Positions 7,945 to 15,366 of a DNA stretch of 64,000 nt are shown here, in pieces. Made by a program: the position numbers and the translations under genes. Origin of the DNA: Micromonospora ferruginea (GTDB lineage: Bacteria > Actinomycetota > Actinomycetes > Mycobacteriales > Micromonosporaceae); assembly GCF_013694245.2 (NCBI RefSeq), contig NZ_CP059322.2, positions 5,339,001 through 5,403,000 on the forward strand, read 5' to 3'. Below the pieces are notes generated by a model. It was not told the origin of the DNA. It saw nothing but the letters and a program-made list of their open reading frames with translations, and did no database searches. Position 1 is the first letter of the stretch, and each line of letters begins with the position of its first letter.

Positions 7945-8616
7945 ATGGACGGCCTGCTGCTCACCGACGAACTGGTCCTGCTCGCGTACGACGACGGCGG
8001 CGTCAACCGGCTCGGCCGCCCGCACCTCGACTACGGCCTCGCCGGGGCGGTGCTGCTGGAGCTGGCCCTCGCCCGCCGGGTGGAGGTGGCGGACAAGCGG
8101 CTGGTGGTGACCGACCCGAGCCCGACCGGCGTGCCGCTGCTCGACGAGGCGCTGACCACCATGGGGTCGGGCCGGCCGCGCAAGCCGAAGGACTGGATCG
8201 GCAAGCTGGCCAAGGGGCTGCCGGACCGGGTGCTCGACGGGCTGGTCGTCGGCGGGGTGCTGCGCCGGGAGTCCGACCGGGTGCTGCTCGTCTTCCCGCG
8301 TACCCGCTATCCCTCGACCACCGGCGCGGAGCCGTCGGTGGAGACGGCGGCCCGGGAGCGGATGGTGGCCGCGCTGGTCGGCGACGGGCCGGTCGACGCG
8401 CGGACCGCCGCGCTGCTCGCCCTGACCCGGGCCGTCGGCCTGGACCGCAAGCTCTTCCGCGAGCTGCCGAAGGAGCGGGTCAAGGCACGGGTGACCGAGA
8501 TCGCCGCGGGCGACTGGGCCTCCGCCGCGGTGAAGAAGGCGATCGAGGAGATGCAGGCCGCGCTGATGGTCGCGACCACCACCGCCGCCGCCATCAGCGT
8601 CACCACGACGAGCTGA
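7945..8616 (+). CDS. GPP34 (GOLPH3-like) family protein
   Basis: 223 aa. It starts MDGLLLTDELVLLAYDDGG and shows the family pattern LDYGLAGAVLLELALARRVEV, LVVTDPSPTGVPLLDEAL, LPDRVLDGLVVGGVLRRE and the C-terminal DWASAAVKKAIEEMQAALMV helix. GPP34 proteins are helical; the eukaryotic members bind phosphatidylinositol-4-phosphate. Actinobacteria carry many soluble copies of unknown function, so no specific role can be assigned. No strong ribosome-binding site precedes the ATG. A strong terminator follows the stop directly. Confidence 0.85.
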   Translation: MDGLLLTDELVLLAYDDGGVNRLGRPHLDYGLAGAVLLELALARRVEVADKRLVVTDPSPTGVPLLDEALTTMGSGRPRKPKDWIGKLAKGLPDRVLDGLVVGGVLRRESDRVLLVFPRTRYPSTTGAEPSVETAARERMVAALVGDGPVDARTAALLALTRAVGLDRKLFRELPKERVKARVTEIAAGDWASAAVKKAIEEMQAALMVATTTAAAISVTTTS

Positions 8617-8657
8617 CACGACGGCGGCGGCACCGCACGGGTGCCGCCGCCGTCGTG
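8617..8657. terminator. Terminator hairpin
   Basis: A perfect 17-bp stem CACGACGGCGGCGGCAC/GTGCCGCCGCCGTCGTG with a 7-nt loop begins at the base after the GPP34 stop. It also lies downstream of the convergent Fe-S gene, so it can serve both. Confidence 0.85.
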
Positions 8658-8683
8658 GTCCGGCCGCTCGGCCGGGGTACGCC

Positions 8684-10927
8684 TCAGCCGGCCGCCGGCG
8701 CGGTCTCCTTCTCGCCGGCCGGCGCGTCGGGCTTGACCGAGCGCAGCAGCACGCTGGCCACGTCGACCACCTCGACGTCCTCGCCGGCGCCCTTGCCGTT
8801 CACCCCGTCGTTGAGCATCGTCGAGCAGAACGGGCAGCCGACCGCGATGGTCTTCGCCCCGGTGGACATGGCCTCCTCGACCCGGTCCACGTTGATCCGC
8901 TTGCCGATCTTCTCCTCCATCCACATGCGCGCGCCGCCGGCACCGCAGCAGAAGGAGCGCTCGCTGTTGCGCGGCATCTCGACGAGGCCGCTGTCGCGGC
9001 CCGCACCGGAATCGGTCGCTGCGCCACCTCGGCCATCGCCGATGGCGCTGCCCAGAACCTCGCGGGGAGCGGCGAAGACCCGGTTGTGCCGGCCCAGGTA
9101 GCAGGGGTCGTGGTAGGTCACGCCGCCGTCGACCGGCTGCACCGGGGTGAGCTTGCCGGCGCTGACCAGGTGGGCCAGGAGCTGGGTGTGGTGGACGACC
9201 TCGAACTCGCCGCCGAGCTGGCCGTACTCGTTGCCGAGCGTGTTGAAGCAGTGCGGGCAGGTGGCCACGATCTTGCGCTTGGCCTTTTCCCGGCCCTCGA
9301 ACGCCTCGTTGAGCGTCTCGACGTTCTGCTGGGCGAGCATCTGGAACACGAACTCGTTGCCGATCCGGCGGGCCGGGTCACCGGAGCAGGTCTCGCCCTC
9401 ACCGAGGATGGCGAAGCTGACGCCTGCCTCGTTGAGCAGCGTGGCGACCGCGCGGGTGGTCTTCTTGGCCCGGTCCTCGAACGCGCCGGCGCAGCCGACC
9501 CAGAACAGGTACTCGAAGTCCTCGACCTCGCCGACCCGGGGCACCTCGAAGCCGAGCCCCTTGGTCCAGTCCTCGCGGGTGTTCTGCGGCGCGCCCCACG
9601 GGTTGCCCTTGTTCTCCAGGTTGCGCAGCATCACGCCGGCCTCGGAGGGGAAGCTCGACTCGATCAGCACCTGGTAGCGGCGCATGTCGACGATGTGGTC
9701 GACGTGCTCGATGTCCACCGGGCACTGCTCGACGCAGGCGCCGCAGGTGGTGCAGGACCAGAGCACGTCCGGGTCGATGACGCCGCCTTCCTCGGCGGTG
9801 CCGATCAGCGGCCGGTCGGCCTCGGCCAGGGCCAGCACGTCCATGTGGGCGAGCTGCGCCTCGGTGGCCTTCTCCTCACCGGTCAGGTCCTTGCCGCCGC
9901 CGGCCAGCAGGTAGGGCGCCTTCGCGTACGCGTGGTCGCGCAGGCTCAGCACCAGCAGCTTCGGCGACAGCGGCTTGCCGGTGTTCCAGGCCGGGCACTG
10001 CGACTGGCAGCGGCCGCATTCGGTGCAGGTGCTGAAGTCGAGCAGGCCCTTCCAGGTGAACTGCTCGACCTGGGCGACGCCGAACTGGTCCTTCTCCGGG
10101 TCGGCCTCCTCGAAGTCGAGCGGCTTGCCCTGGCTGGTCATCGGGCGCAGCGGGCCCAGGCCGGAGCCGGCCGCCTTCTCCGGGTCGCGCTTGAAGAAGA
10201 TGTTGGGGAAGGCCAGGAAACGGTGCCAGGCCACGCCCATGGTGACGTTCAGCGAGATCACGATGAGCCAGGTCATCGAGATGACGATCTTGATGAGGGC
10301 CGCCACGCTGACGCCGGCCGGCCAGGCCGGGAGCGCGGCGCCGACCGCGTGGCTGAGCGGGGTGGCCCAGACCGGGTACTCGAAGTGGTCGGTGGCGACC
10401 TTGAAGCCGCGGATCACGAAACCGAAGATCAGGACCAGCAGCACGACCCACTCGACGAAGTAGCCCTGCCACATGGTCGAGCCGGTGAACCTGGAGCGGT
10501 TCTCCGGCCGGTTGGGCCGGTTGCGCAGCCGGATCGCCATCAGCACCACGATGCCGATCAGGCCGAGGATGCCGATCCACTCGGTGACCAGGCCGAAGAC
10601 CGTCCAGTGCCCGACGATCGGCAGCCCACCGCCGGTCGAGACCACCTCGAAGTAGGCCTCCAGCACCAGCAGCGACAGCACGATGAAGCCGACCATCACG
10701 AACCAGTGCGCGGCCCCGACCACGCTCCACTTCAGCATGCGCGTGTGGCCGGCGGTCTCCACCAGCATCTTCGTCGTGCGGGCGCCCTTGTCGGCGAACC
10801 GCTCGGGGGCCGGCTGCCCGAGCCGGATGACGGCCGTCATCTTCATGACCGCACGTACCGCGAGCACCACCGCAACGGCGGTGATGGCGGCCGCGAGGAT
10901 CGTGGTGACGATCTGGACGCTGCCCAT
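8684..10927 (-). CDS. Membrane-bound Fe-S oxidoreductase (HdrD/GlpC-like, Rv0338c type)
   Basis: 747 aa. The N-terminal ~250 residues hold about five membrane helices (for example ILAAAITAVAVVLAVRAVM, VLLVLIFGFVIRGF, SMTWLIVISLNVTMGVAW). Two ferredoxin-type 4Fe-4S motifs follow: CTECGRCQSQCP and CTTCGACVEQCPVD. The C-terminus has two CCG domains: CPHCFNTLGNEYG and CCGAGGARMWMEEKIGKRIN. The arrangement matches the large mycobacterial iron-sulfur reductase Rv0338c, thought to pass electrons between a quinone pool and an unknown soluble partner. A Gly/Ala/Ser/Asp-rich insertion just before the last CCG motif looks like a lineage-specific linker. The start ATG follows a GGGAGG motif. Confidence 0.88.
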   Translation of the reverse strand: MGSVQIVTTILAAAITAVAVVLAVRAVMKMTAVIRLGQPAPERFADKGARTTKMLVETAGHTRMLKWSVVGAAHWFVMVGFIVLSLLVLEAYFEVVSTGGGLPIVGHWTVFGLVTEWIGILGLIGIVVLMAIRLRNRPNRPENRSRFTGSTMWQGYFVEWVVLLVLIFGFVIRGFKVATDHFEYPVWATPLSHAVGAALPAWPAGVSVAALIKIVISMTWLIVISLNVTMGVAWHRFLAFPNIFFKRDPEKAAGSGLGPLRPMTSQGKPLDFEEADPEKDQFGVAQVEQFTWKGLLDFSTCTECGRCQSQCPAWNTGKPLSPKLLVLSLRDHAYAKAPYLLAGGGKDLTGEEKATEAQLAHMDVLALAEADRPLIGTAEEGGVIDPDVLWSCTTCGACVEQCPVDIEHVDHIVDMRRYQVLIESSFPSEAGVMLRNLENKGNPWGAPQNTREDWTKGLGFEVPRVGEVEDFEYLFWVGCAGAFEDRAKKTTRAVATLLNEAGVSFAILGEGETCSGDPARRIGNEFVFQMLAQQNVETLNEAFEGREKAKRKIVATCPHCFNTLGNEYGQLGGEFEVVHHTQLLAHLVSAGKLTPVQPVDGGVTYHDPCYLGRHNRVFAAPREVLGSAIGDGRGGAATDSGAGRDSGLVEMPRNSERSFCCGAGGARMWMEEKIGKRINVDRVEEAMSTGAKTIAVGCPFCSTMLNDGVNGKGAGEDVEVVDVASVLLRSVKPDAPAGEKETAPAAG

Positions 10928-11103
10928 CGAGTTGGCCTCCCGGGTCTGCTACTTGTCAGTGCAGCCTACGCGGAAGGTTACTCAGCAGTAACGTGAGTCT
11001 TCTCGCATCGGCCACGCCGCCTGCGGACACCTTAGGTGGACCGCCGCCCGGATGCCGGGCTGGGGCGGCGTGGCGTGGCGTGTGCCGGGACGCGAAGGGC
11101 GGA

Positions 11104-11367
11104 TCAGCGCCAGCGGGAGAGCAGGATCAGCGACGAGACCATCGCGCCGAAGCCCACCGCGAGGTTCCAGTAGCCCCACGAGGCGACCGGGTAGGCCTGC
11201 TCGGAGAGGTAGTAGAGCACCAGCCAGCCGATGCCGACCACGATCAACGCGACGGCCGTGACCGGCAGCCAGATCGGGCTAGGCTTGCGCGTCGACGCCG
11301 TCGCCGTCGGACGCACGTCCGTCGGCGGGGTGTACACCTTCTTCTTGCGGACCTGAGACTTGGGCAC
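11104..11367 (-). CDS. crgA: Cell division protein CrgA
   Basis: 87 aa. A basic N-terminus (VPKSQVRKKKVYTPP) is followed by two membrane helices (IWLPVTAVALIVVGIGWLVL; YWNLAVGFGAMVSSLILL) and the ending SRWR, which is the CrgA signature. CrgA is an inner-membrane divisome organiser that interacts with FtsZ, FtsQ, FtsI and CwsA and delays septation in Streptomyces. The GTG start at 11367 has GGAG 6 nt upstream; the longer in-frame extension has no such support. Its position beside DUF881, sortase, trpG and pknB is conserved across Actinobacteria. Confidence 0.95.
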   Translation of the reverse strand: MPKSQVRKKKVYTPPTDVRPTATASTRKPSPIWLPVTAVALIVVGIGWLVLYYLSEQAYPVASWGYWNLAVGFGAMVSSLILLSRWR

Positions 11368-11598
11368 GACGCTCTCCAGAGGGGGGTACGACCTCGTCCG
11401 GCCTGACAACCGGGCGCGGGGGCGACGGTCCATGGCCAATAATGTTTCGACAGCTAGCGTAGTCCGGAAGGACCGTCCAGGCCACGAATGGGGTCGGGCC
11501 GGTGCACGGAGTGACCGAAAAGAGCCGACTTTTCGGGTCGAGCAGGACGGTTCGCACCGCTGCGGGCCGGAACGAGACGACGGGAAAGGGAACGCCCG

Positions 11599-12405
11599 GT
11601 GGAGTACACGTCCGGCGCCGCGTCCTGGCAGAAGGCTCTCCGCCGCGCGGTCGCCGGCCTGCTGCCCCGGCGAGCGCGCCAGCGCCGCCCGGGCTGGTCG
11701 ATCGGCGTCCCCCTGATCGCCGCCGCCGCCGGGCTGCTGTTCACCACCACCGCGACCACGGCCGGCGGCACCTCGCTGCGCGAGGACCGGCGCCCGCAGC
11801 TCACCCAACTGATCGAGGACCGGCGCGAGGAGGTGGCGGCCAGCGAGGCGAAGGCCGCCCGGCTGCGCGACGAGGTCGAGGAACAGACCGAGGCCCTCGC
11901 GGGCACCGACGGGCCGGTGAAGACGCAGCGGGACCGCGCCGCCGCGACCCGGCAGGCCGCCGGGTTCACCGCGCTCACCGGCCCCGGGATCACGATCGAG
12001 CTGAACGACGCCGACTGGGGTCCGGGCCAGCCGCTGCCCAAGGGCGCCAGCAACGACGACCTGGTCGTGCACCAGGGCGACGTGCAGGCGGTGGTGAACG
12101 CGCTCTGGGCCGGCGGCGCGGAAGCCATGTCAATCATGAACGTCCGCGTGCTCAGCACCAGCGCGGTACGCTGCGTCGGTAACACCCTGCTGCTGCACGG
12201 CCGGGTTTACTCCCCTCCTTTCAAGATCGTGGCCATCGGTGACCCCGCCGAGTTCCAGCGGGCGCTCGCCGCCTCTGAGGGAGTCCGGGTGTTCAAGGAA
12301 GTAGCCGACCACTACCAGCTCGGCTACCGCGAGCAGGTCTCCACCGTCACCGTGCCGGCCTTCGAGGACTCCACCGCGCTGCAGTCCGCGACGGTGCCCA
12401 GGTGA
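11599..12405 (+). CDS. DUF881 family membrane-anchored protein
   Basis: 268 aa. A basic N-terminus precedes one membrane helix (~34-53, SIGVPLIAAAAGLLFTTTA), then an extracytoplasmic coiled coil (~68-110) and the DUF881 core (GFTALTGPGITIELNDA, LVVHQGDVQAVVNALWAGGA). It corresponds to mycobacterial Rv0012. DUF881 proteins resemble DivIC/SpoIIQ-like wall-associated factors, but no biochemical role is established. The start is GTG. The stop overlaps the next start in GTGA, so it is translationally coupled to the sortase. Confidence 0.88.
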   Translation: MEYTSGAASWQKALRRAVAGLLPRRARQRRPGWSIGVPLIAAAAGLLFTTTATTAGGTSLREDRRPQLTQLIEDRREEVAASEAKAARLRDEVEEQTEALAGTDGPVKTQRDRAAATRQAAGFTALTGPGITIELNDADWGPGQPLPKGASNDDLVVHQGDVQAVVNALWAGGAEAMSIMNVRVLSTSAVRCVGNTLLLHGRVYSPPFKIVAIGDPAEFQRALAASEGVRVFKEVADHYQLGYREQVSTVTVPAFEDSTALQSATVPR

Positions 12406-14369
12406 ACGGCGACGACCCCGGGGAGCGCGACGATCGCGGCCGGACCCGGCCGGAGGAACCCACCGCGTTCCTTCCCAAGGTCGAGCGCCCCGCGCGGCCG
12501 AGAGCCCCGCGCCCGGCGCCCCCACCGCCGCTCGACCTGCCCTGGCCGGACGCCGGCCCGCCGCACTCCGCTCCGGCGCGCCGCGGCCCCGCCCGACCGG
12601 CCCCGCCGCCACCGCCCGCCTGGCCGGGCAACCAGGCTCGCCCGCCGGGCGCCGCGTCGCGCGCCGAGGCGTACCCGCCGTCGCGTCACCCCGACCGGCC
12701 CGCCGCGAACCGGGAGGGCCGGAACACGCCCGGCAGACCCGCCGCCGGCCCGCCCGGGCCCGCCGGTGCCCCGCCGCCGGCCCGACTCGCCGCCGGGCCG
12801 CCGGAGCGACACGCCGCCGGACCACGCGCCGGCGAGACCCGGCGGCCCGCCGGTCCCGCCGTCGAGCGGCGATTCGACGCCCCGGGCCGGGGAGCGTATG
12901 ACCACCCGGCCGACGACCGCATGTCCGACCGCCGCTCGGGCCCAGACCGTGGCGCCACCGCACCCGGCCGGACCGCCACCCCACCGGGCCGGCCTCCGGC
13001 CCCGCCGGACCGCGGCCGGGCGGCACCCGACCGCCCTCTTGCCGCACCGGACCGCGACGCCCGCAGCGCACCCGAACGCTTCCCCACCCGGCCGGAGCAC
13101 GGCCGCGGCGCACCCGACCGCTCCCTCAACCCGCCGGAGCACGGCCGAGCGGCGCCGGGCCGGCCCGGCACGGCAGCGGACCGGCCGGGAGCCGCAGCGG
13201 GGCGGCGCGAGACGGCAGCGGACCGGCCGGGAGCCGCAGCGGGCCGGCGCGGCGACGCCGAGGCGACACCGGGCCGGTCCCGGACCGCACCGGATCGACG
13301 GGGCGACGCACCGGCCGCCGGTGTGCGACCGGCCGCGCCGGGCGACGGGCCGACCCACTTCATCCCGCCGGTGGCGGAGCGGTCCCGGCGGCGCACCGAC
13401 CCGGCCGAGCGGCACACGGGCGTACCCCGATCGGGTGGCCCGGACGCGACCCCGCCGGCCGACCCCGGGGCGACCGCGGTGCTGCGCCCGGTCAGCCGGC
13501 CCCCGGCCGACCCGCGGCTCGACGCCACCGGGCTGATGGGTGCGGTGCCCCCGGTGCCCGACACGGGCGGCGACGACGGCGGCGAGCCGCCGGCCGAGCC
13601 GCCGCGACCGCGGCGCGGCGAGCGGGTGGTGCAGCTCCGGCCGGAGCAGACCGGCGAGGGCTACAAGAGTGTCTACTCCGAGCTGACCCGGCCCACCGCC
13701 GGCTCCCGCGTGCGCACGATCGTCCGGGGCGCGGGGGAACTGCTCATCACGTTCGGCCTGGTGGTGCTCCTCTTCGCCGGCTACGAGATCTGGGGCAAGT
13801 CGGTCATCGTCGACGCCCACCAGAACGACCTGAACGGCCAGCTCGCGCAGGAGTGGGCGGCGGACCCGACGGTCGGCCCGACCACCGGCCCGAGCGTGAA
13901 GCCGAAACCGCCGGCCGAGGGCAAGCCGGTCGCCGGCCTCTTCATCCCGAAGCTCGACAAGCACTGGGTGGTGGTCGAGGGGGTCACCCCGGACGACATC
14001 CGGTACGCACCGGGCCACTATCCGGACAGCGCCATGCCCGGTGAGGTGGGCAACTTCTCCGTCGCCGGGCACCGGATCCGATCCACGTTCTGGCGGCTGG
14101 ACGAGCTGAAGACGGACGACGCGATCGTGGTCGAGACCAAGACCGAGTGGCTGGTCTACCGGGTCTACCAGCAGCGCATCGTCAAGCCGTCGCAGGTCGA
14201 GGTGGTCGCGCCGGTGCCGGGCAAGCCGGGCACGAGGGCGACCGAGAAGCTGCTCACGCTGACCACCTGCAACCCCAAGTTCGACAACTACCAGCGGCTG
14301 ATCATCCACGCCCGCTTCGACCACGCCCAGGCGAAGTCGGCGGGCCGACCGGCCGAGCTGGAGGGCTGA
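12402..14369 (+). CDS. Class E sortase with very long Pro/Arg/Ala-rich cytosolic tail
   Basis: 655 aa. Residues 1 to ~440 are low-complexity, rich in Pro, Arg, Ala and Asp with repeated APDR/TAADRP motifs, including a 42-nt tandem duplication at 13171-13254. One membrane helix (~445-465) follows, then a class E sortase domain. Catalytic residues are His557 (SVAGHRIRSTFW), Cys623 (LTLTTCNPK) and Arg632 (NYQRLII). Class E sortases attach LAXTG-type proteins to peptidoglycan. It overlaps the DUF881 gene by 4 bp. The long cytosolic tail is unusual, because housekeeping sortases have a short one. I see no LAXTG substrate gene in the window. Confidence 0.9.
   Translation: MNGDDPGERDDRGRTRPEEPTAFLPKVERPARPRAPRPAPPPPLDLPWPDAGPPHSAPARRGPARPAPPPPPAWPGNQARPPGAASRAEAYPPSRHPDRPAANREGRNTPGRPAAGPPGPAGAPPPARLAAGPPERHAAGPRAGETRRPAGPAVERRFDAPGRGAYDHPADDRMSDRRSGPDRGATAPGRTATPPGRPPAPPDRGRAAPDRPLAAPDRDARSAPERFPTRPEHGRGAPDRSLNPPEHGRAAPGRPGTAADRPGAAAGRRETAADRPGAAAGRRGDAEATPGRSRTAPDRRGDAPAAGVRPAAPGDGPTHFIPPVAERSRRRTDPAERHTGVPRSGGPDATPPADPGATAVLRPVSRPPADPRLDATGLMGAVPPVPDTGGDDGGEPPAEPPRPRRGERVVQLRPEQTGEGYKSVYSELTRPTAGSRVRTIVRGAGELLITFGLVVLLFAGYEIWGKSVIVDAHQNDLNGQLAQEWAADPTVGPTTGPSVKPKPPAEGKPVAGLFIPKLDKHWVVVEGVTPDDIRYAPGHYPDSAMPGEVGNFSVAGHRIRSTFWRLDELKTDDAIVVETKTEWLVYRVYQQRIVKPSQVEVVAPVPGKPGTRATEKLLTLTTCNPKFDNYQRLIIHARFDHAQAKSAGRPAELEG
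13171..13254 (+). repeat. 42-nt tandem duplication inside the sortase tail
   Basis: Two adjacent near-identical 42-nt units, both starting CGGCAGCGGACCGGCCGGGA, encode the 14-residue repeat TAADRPGAAAGRR(E/G). It lies in the disordered N-terminal region of the sortase and keeps the frame. Confidence 0.75.
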
Positions 14370-14372
14370 GGC

Positions 14373-14654
14373 GTGTACTCGTGGATCTGGCGGAAGCTGC
14401 CGTGGGGACTGCCCGGCAAGCTGATCGGGTCGATGCTGCTGGCCGTGGCCACTATCGCCCTGCTCTGGCTCGTGGTCTTCCCCTGGGCCGAACCGCTGCT
14501 GCCCTTCGACGACGTGCAGGTCACCCAGGACTCCGGGGTGCCCGGCGGCGGCACCGGGGAGCTCACCGACCCGAGCGGGCAGCCGGCCGAGGACGAGGAA
14601 CTGCCCTACAGCACCGAGACGAACAACGCCCCGCCCTCCACCCCGAACAGGTGA
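14373..14654 (+). CDS. Small single-pass membrane protein of the sortase-trpG cluster
   Basis: 93 aa starting GTG at 14373, three bases after the sortase stop. The N-terminus MYSWIWRKLPWGLPGKLIGS precedes one membrane helix (LLAVATIALLWLVVFPWAEP, ~21-40), and then an acidic, disordered tail to the end. The hydrophobic segment and the PWGLPGK motif recur in actinobacterial homologues at the same place between sortase and trpG, as far as I recall. The function is unknown; position and spacing suggest it works with the sortase or the division apparatus. Confidence 0.8.
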   Translation: MYSWIWRKLPWGLPGKLIGSMLLAVATIALLWLVVFPWAEPLLPFDDVQVTQDSGVPGGGTGELTDPSGQPAEDEELPYSTETNNAPPSTPNR

Positions 14655-14658
14655 CCCG

Positions 14659-15309
14659 ATGCGCGTCCTGGTGATCGACAACTACGACTCGTTCGTCTTC
14701 AACCTCGTGCAATACCTGGGCCAGCTCGGCGTGGACTGCGACGTCCGCCGCAACGACGAGATCGACGTGGCCGAGGTCGGTCGGGCCGGCGCGGCGGGAG
14801 TGCTGCTCTCGCCCGGCCCGGGCAGCCCGGACCGCGCCGGCGTCTGCCTGGACGTGATCCGGGAGTACGCCGGCAAGCTGCCCCTGTTCGGGGTCTGCCT
14901 CGGCCACCAGGCCATCGGCGAGGCGTTCGGCGCCACCGTGACCCGCGCGCCGGAACTGCTGCACGGCAAGACCTCCGAGGTCCGCCACCAGGGCGTCGGG
15001 GTGCTGGCCGGCCTGCCCGACCCGTTCACCGCCACCCGCTACCACTCGCTCGCCGTGCTGCCCGAGACGCTGCCCGAGGAGCTGGAGGTCACCGGCCGGA
15101 CCGACTCCGGCGTGGTGATGGCGATGCGGCACCGGACGCTGCCGATCGAGGGCGTCCAGTTCCACCCCGAGTCGGTGCTGACCGAGGGTGGCCACCTCAT
15201 GCTGGCGAACTGGCTGGCCACGTGCGGCTTCCCGGCGGCGCTGGAACGGGCCCCGGAGCTGGCCGCCGAGGTCGACGCGCGCCGCCGGGCCGCCTTCGCC
15301 ACCGCCTGA
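14659..15309 (+). CDS. trpG: Glutamine amidotransferase, anthranilate/aminodeoxychorismate synthase component II
   Basis: 216 aa. Class I glutaminase domain: Cys80 nucleophile in PLFGVCLGHQAIGE, His169 and Glu171 in VQFHPES, oxyanion region LLSPGPGSPDRAG. It releases ammonia from glutamine for TrpE (tryptophan) and/or PabB (folate); no component I gene is in the window. The same gene sits at this place in Mycobacterium (Rv0013), where it is annotated trpG/pabA. The ATG is 4 nt after the preceding stop, so it is co-transcribed with the sortase genes. It is convergent with pknB across a strong hairpin. Confidence 0.93.
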   Translation: MRVLVIDNYDSFVFNLVQYLGQLGVDCDVRRNDEIDVAEVGRAGAAGVLLSPGPGSPDRAGVCLDVIREYAGKLPLFGVCLGHQAIGEAFGATVTRAPELLHGKTSEVRHQGVGVLAGLPDPFTATRYHSLAVLPETLPEELEVTGRTDSGVVMAMRHRTLPIEGVQFHPESVLTEGGHLMLANWLATCGFPAALERAPELAAEVDARRRAAFATA

Positions 15310-15322
15310 GGCCGGACACGCC

Positions 15323-15357
15323 ACGTGGCGGCGCCCCCGGGTGGGGCGCCGCCACGT
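15323..15357. terminator. Bidirectional terminator between trpG and pknB
   Basis: A perfect 15-bp stem ACGTGGCGGCGCCCC/GGGGCGCCGCCACGT with a 5-nt loop lies between the convergent stops. Confidence 0.85.
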
Positions 15358-15366
15358 CTGCGTCTG

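Noticed and set aside
12324..14681. 785-aa minus-strand open frame over the sortase gene
   Set aside because: Low-complexity shadow of the Pro/Arg-rich sortase tail; no ribosome-binding site or recognisable domain.
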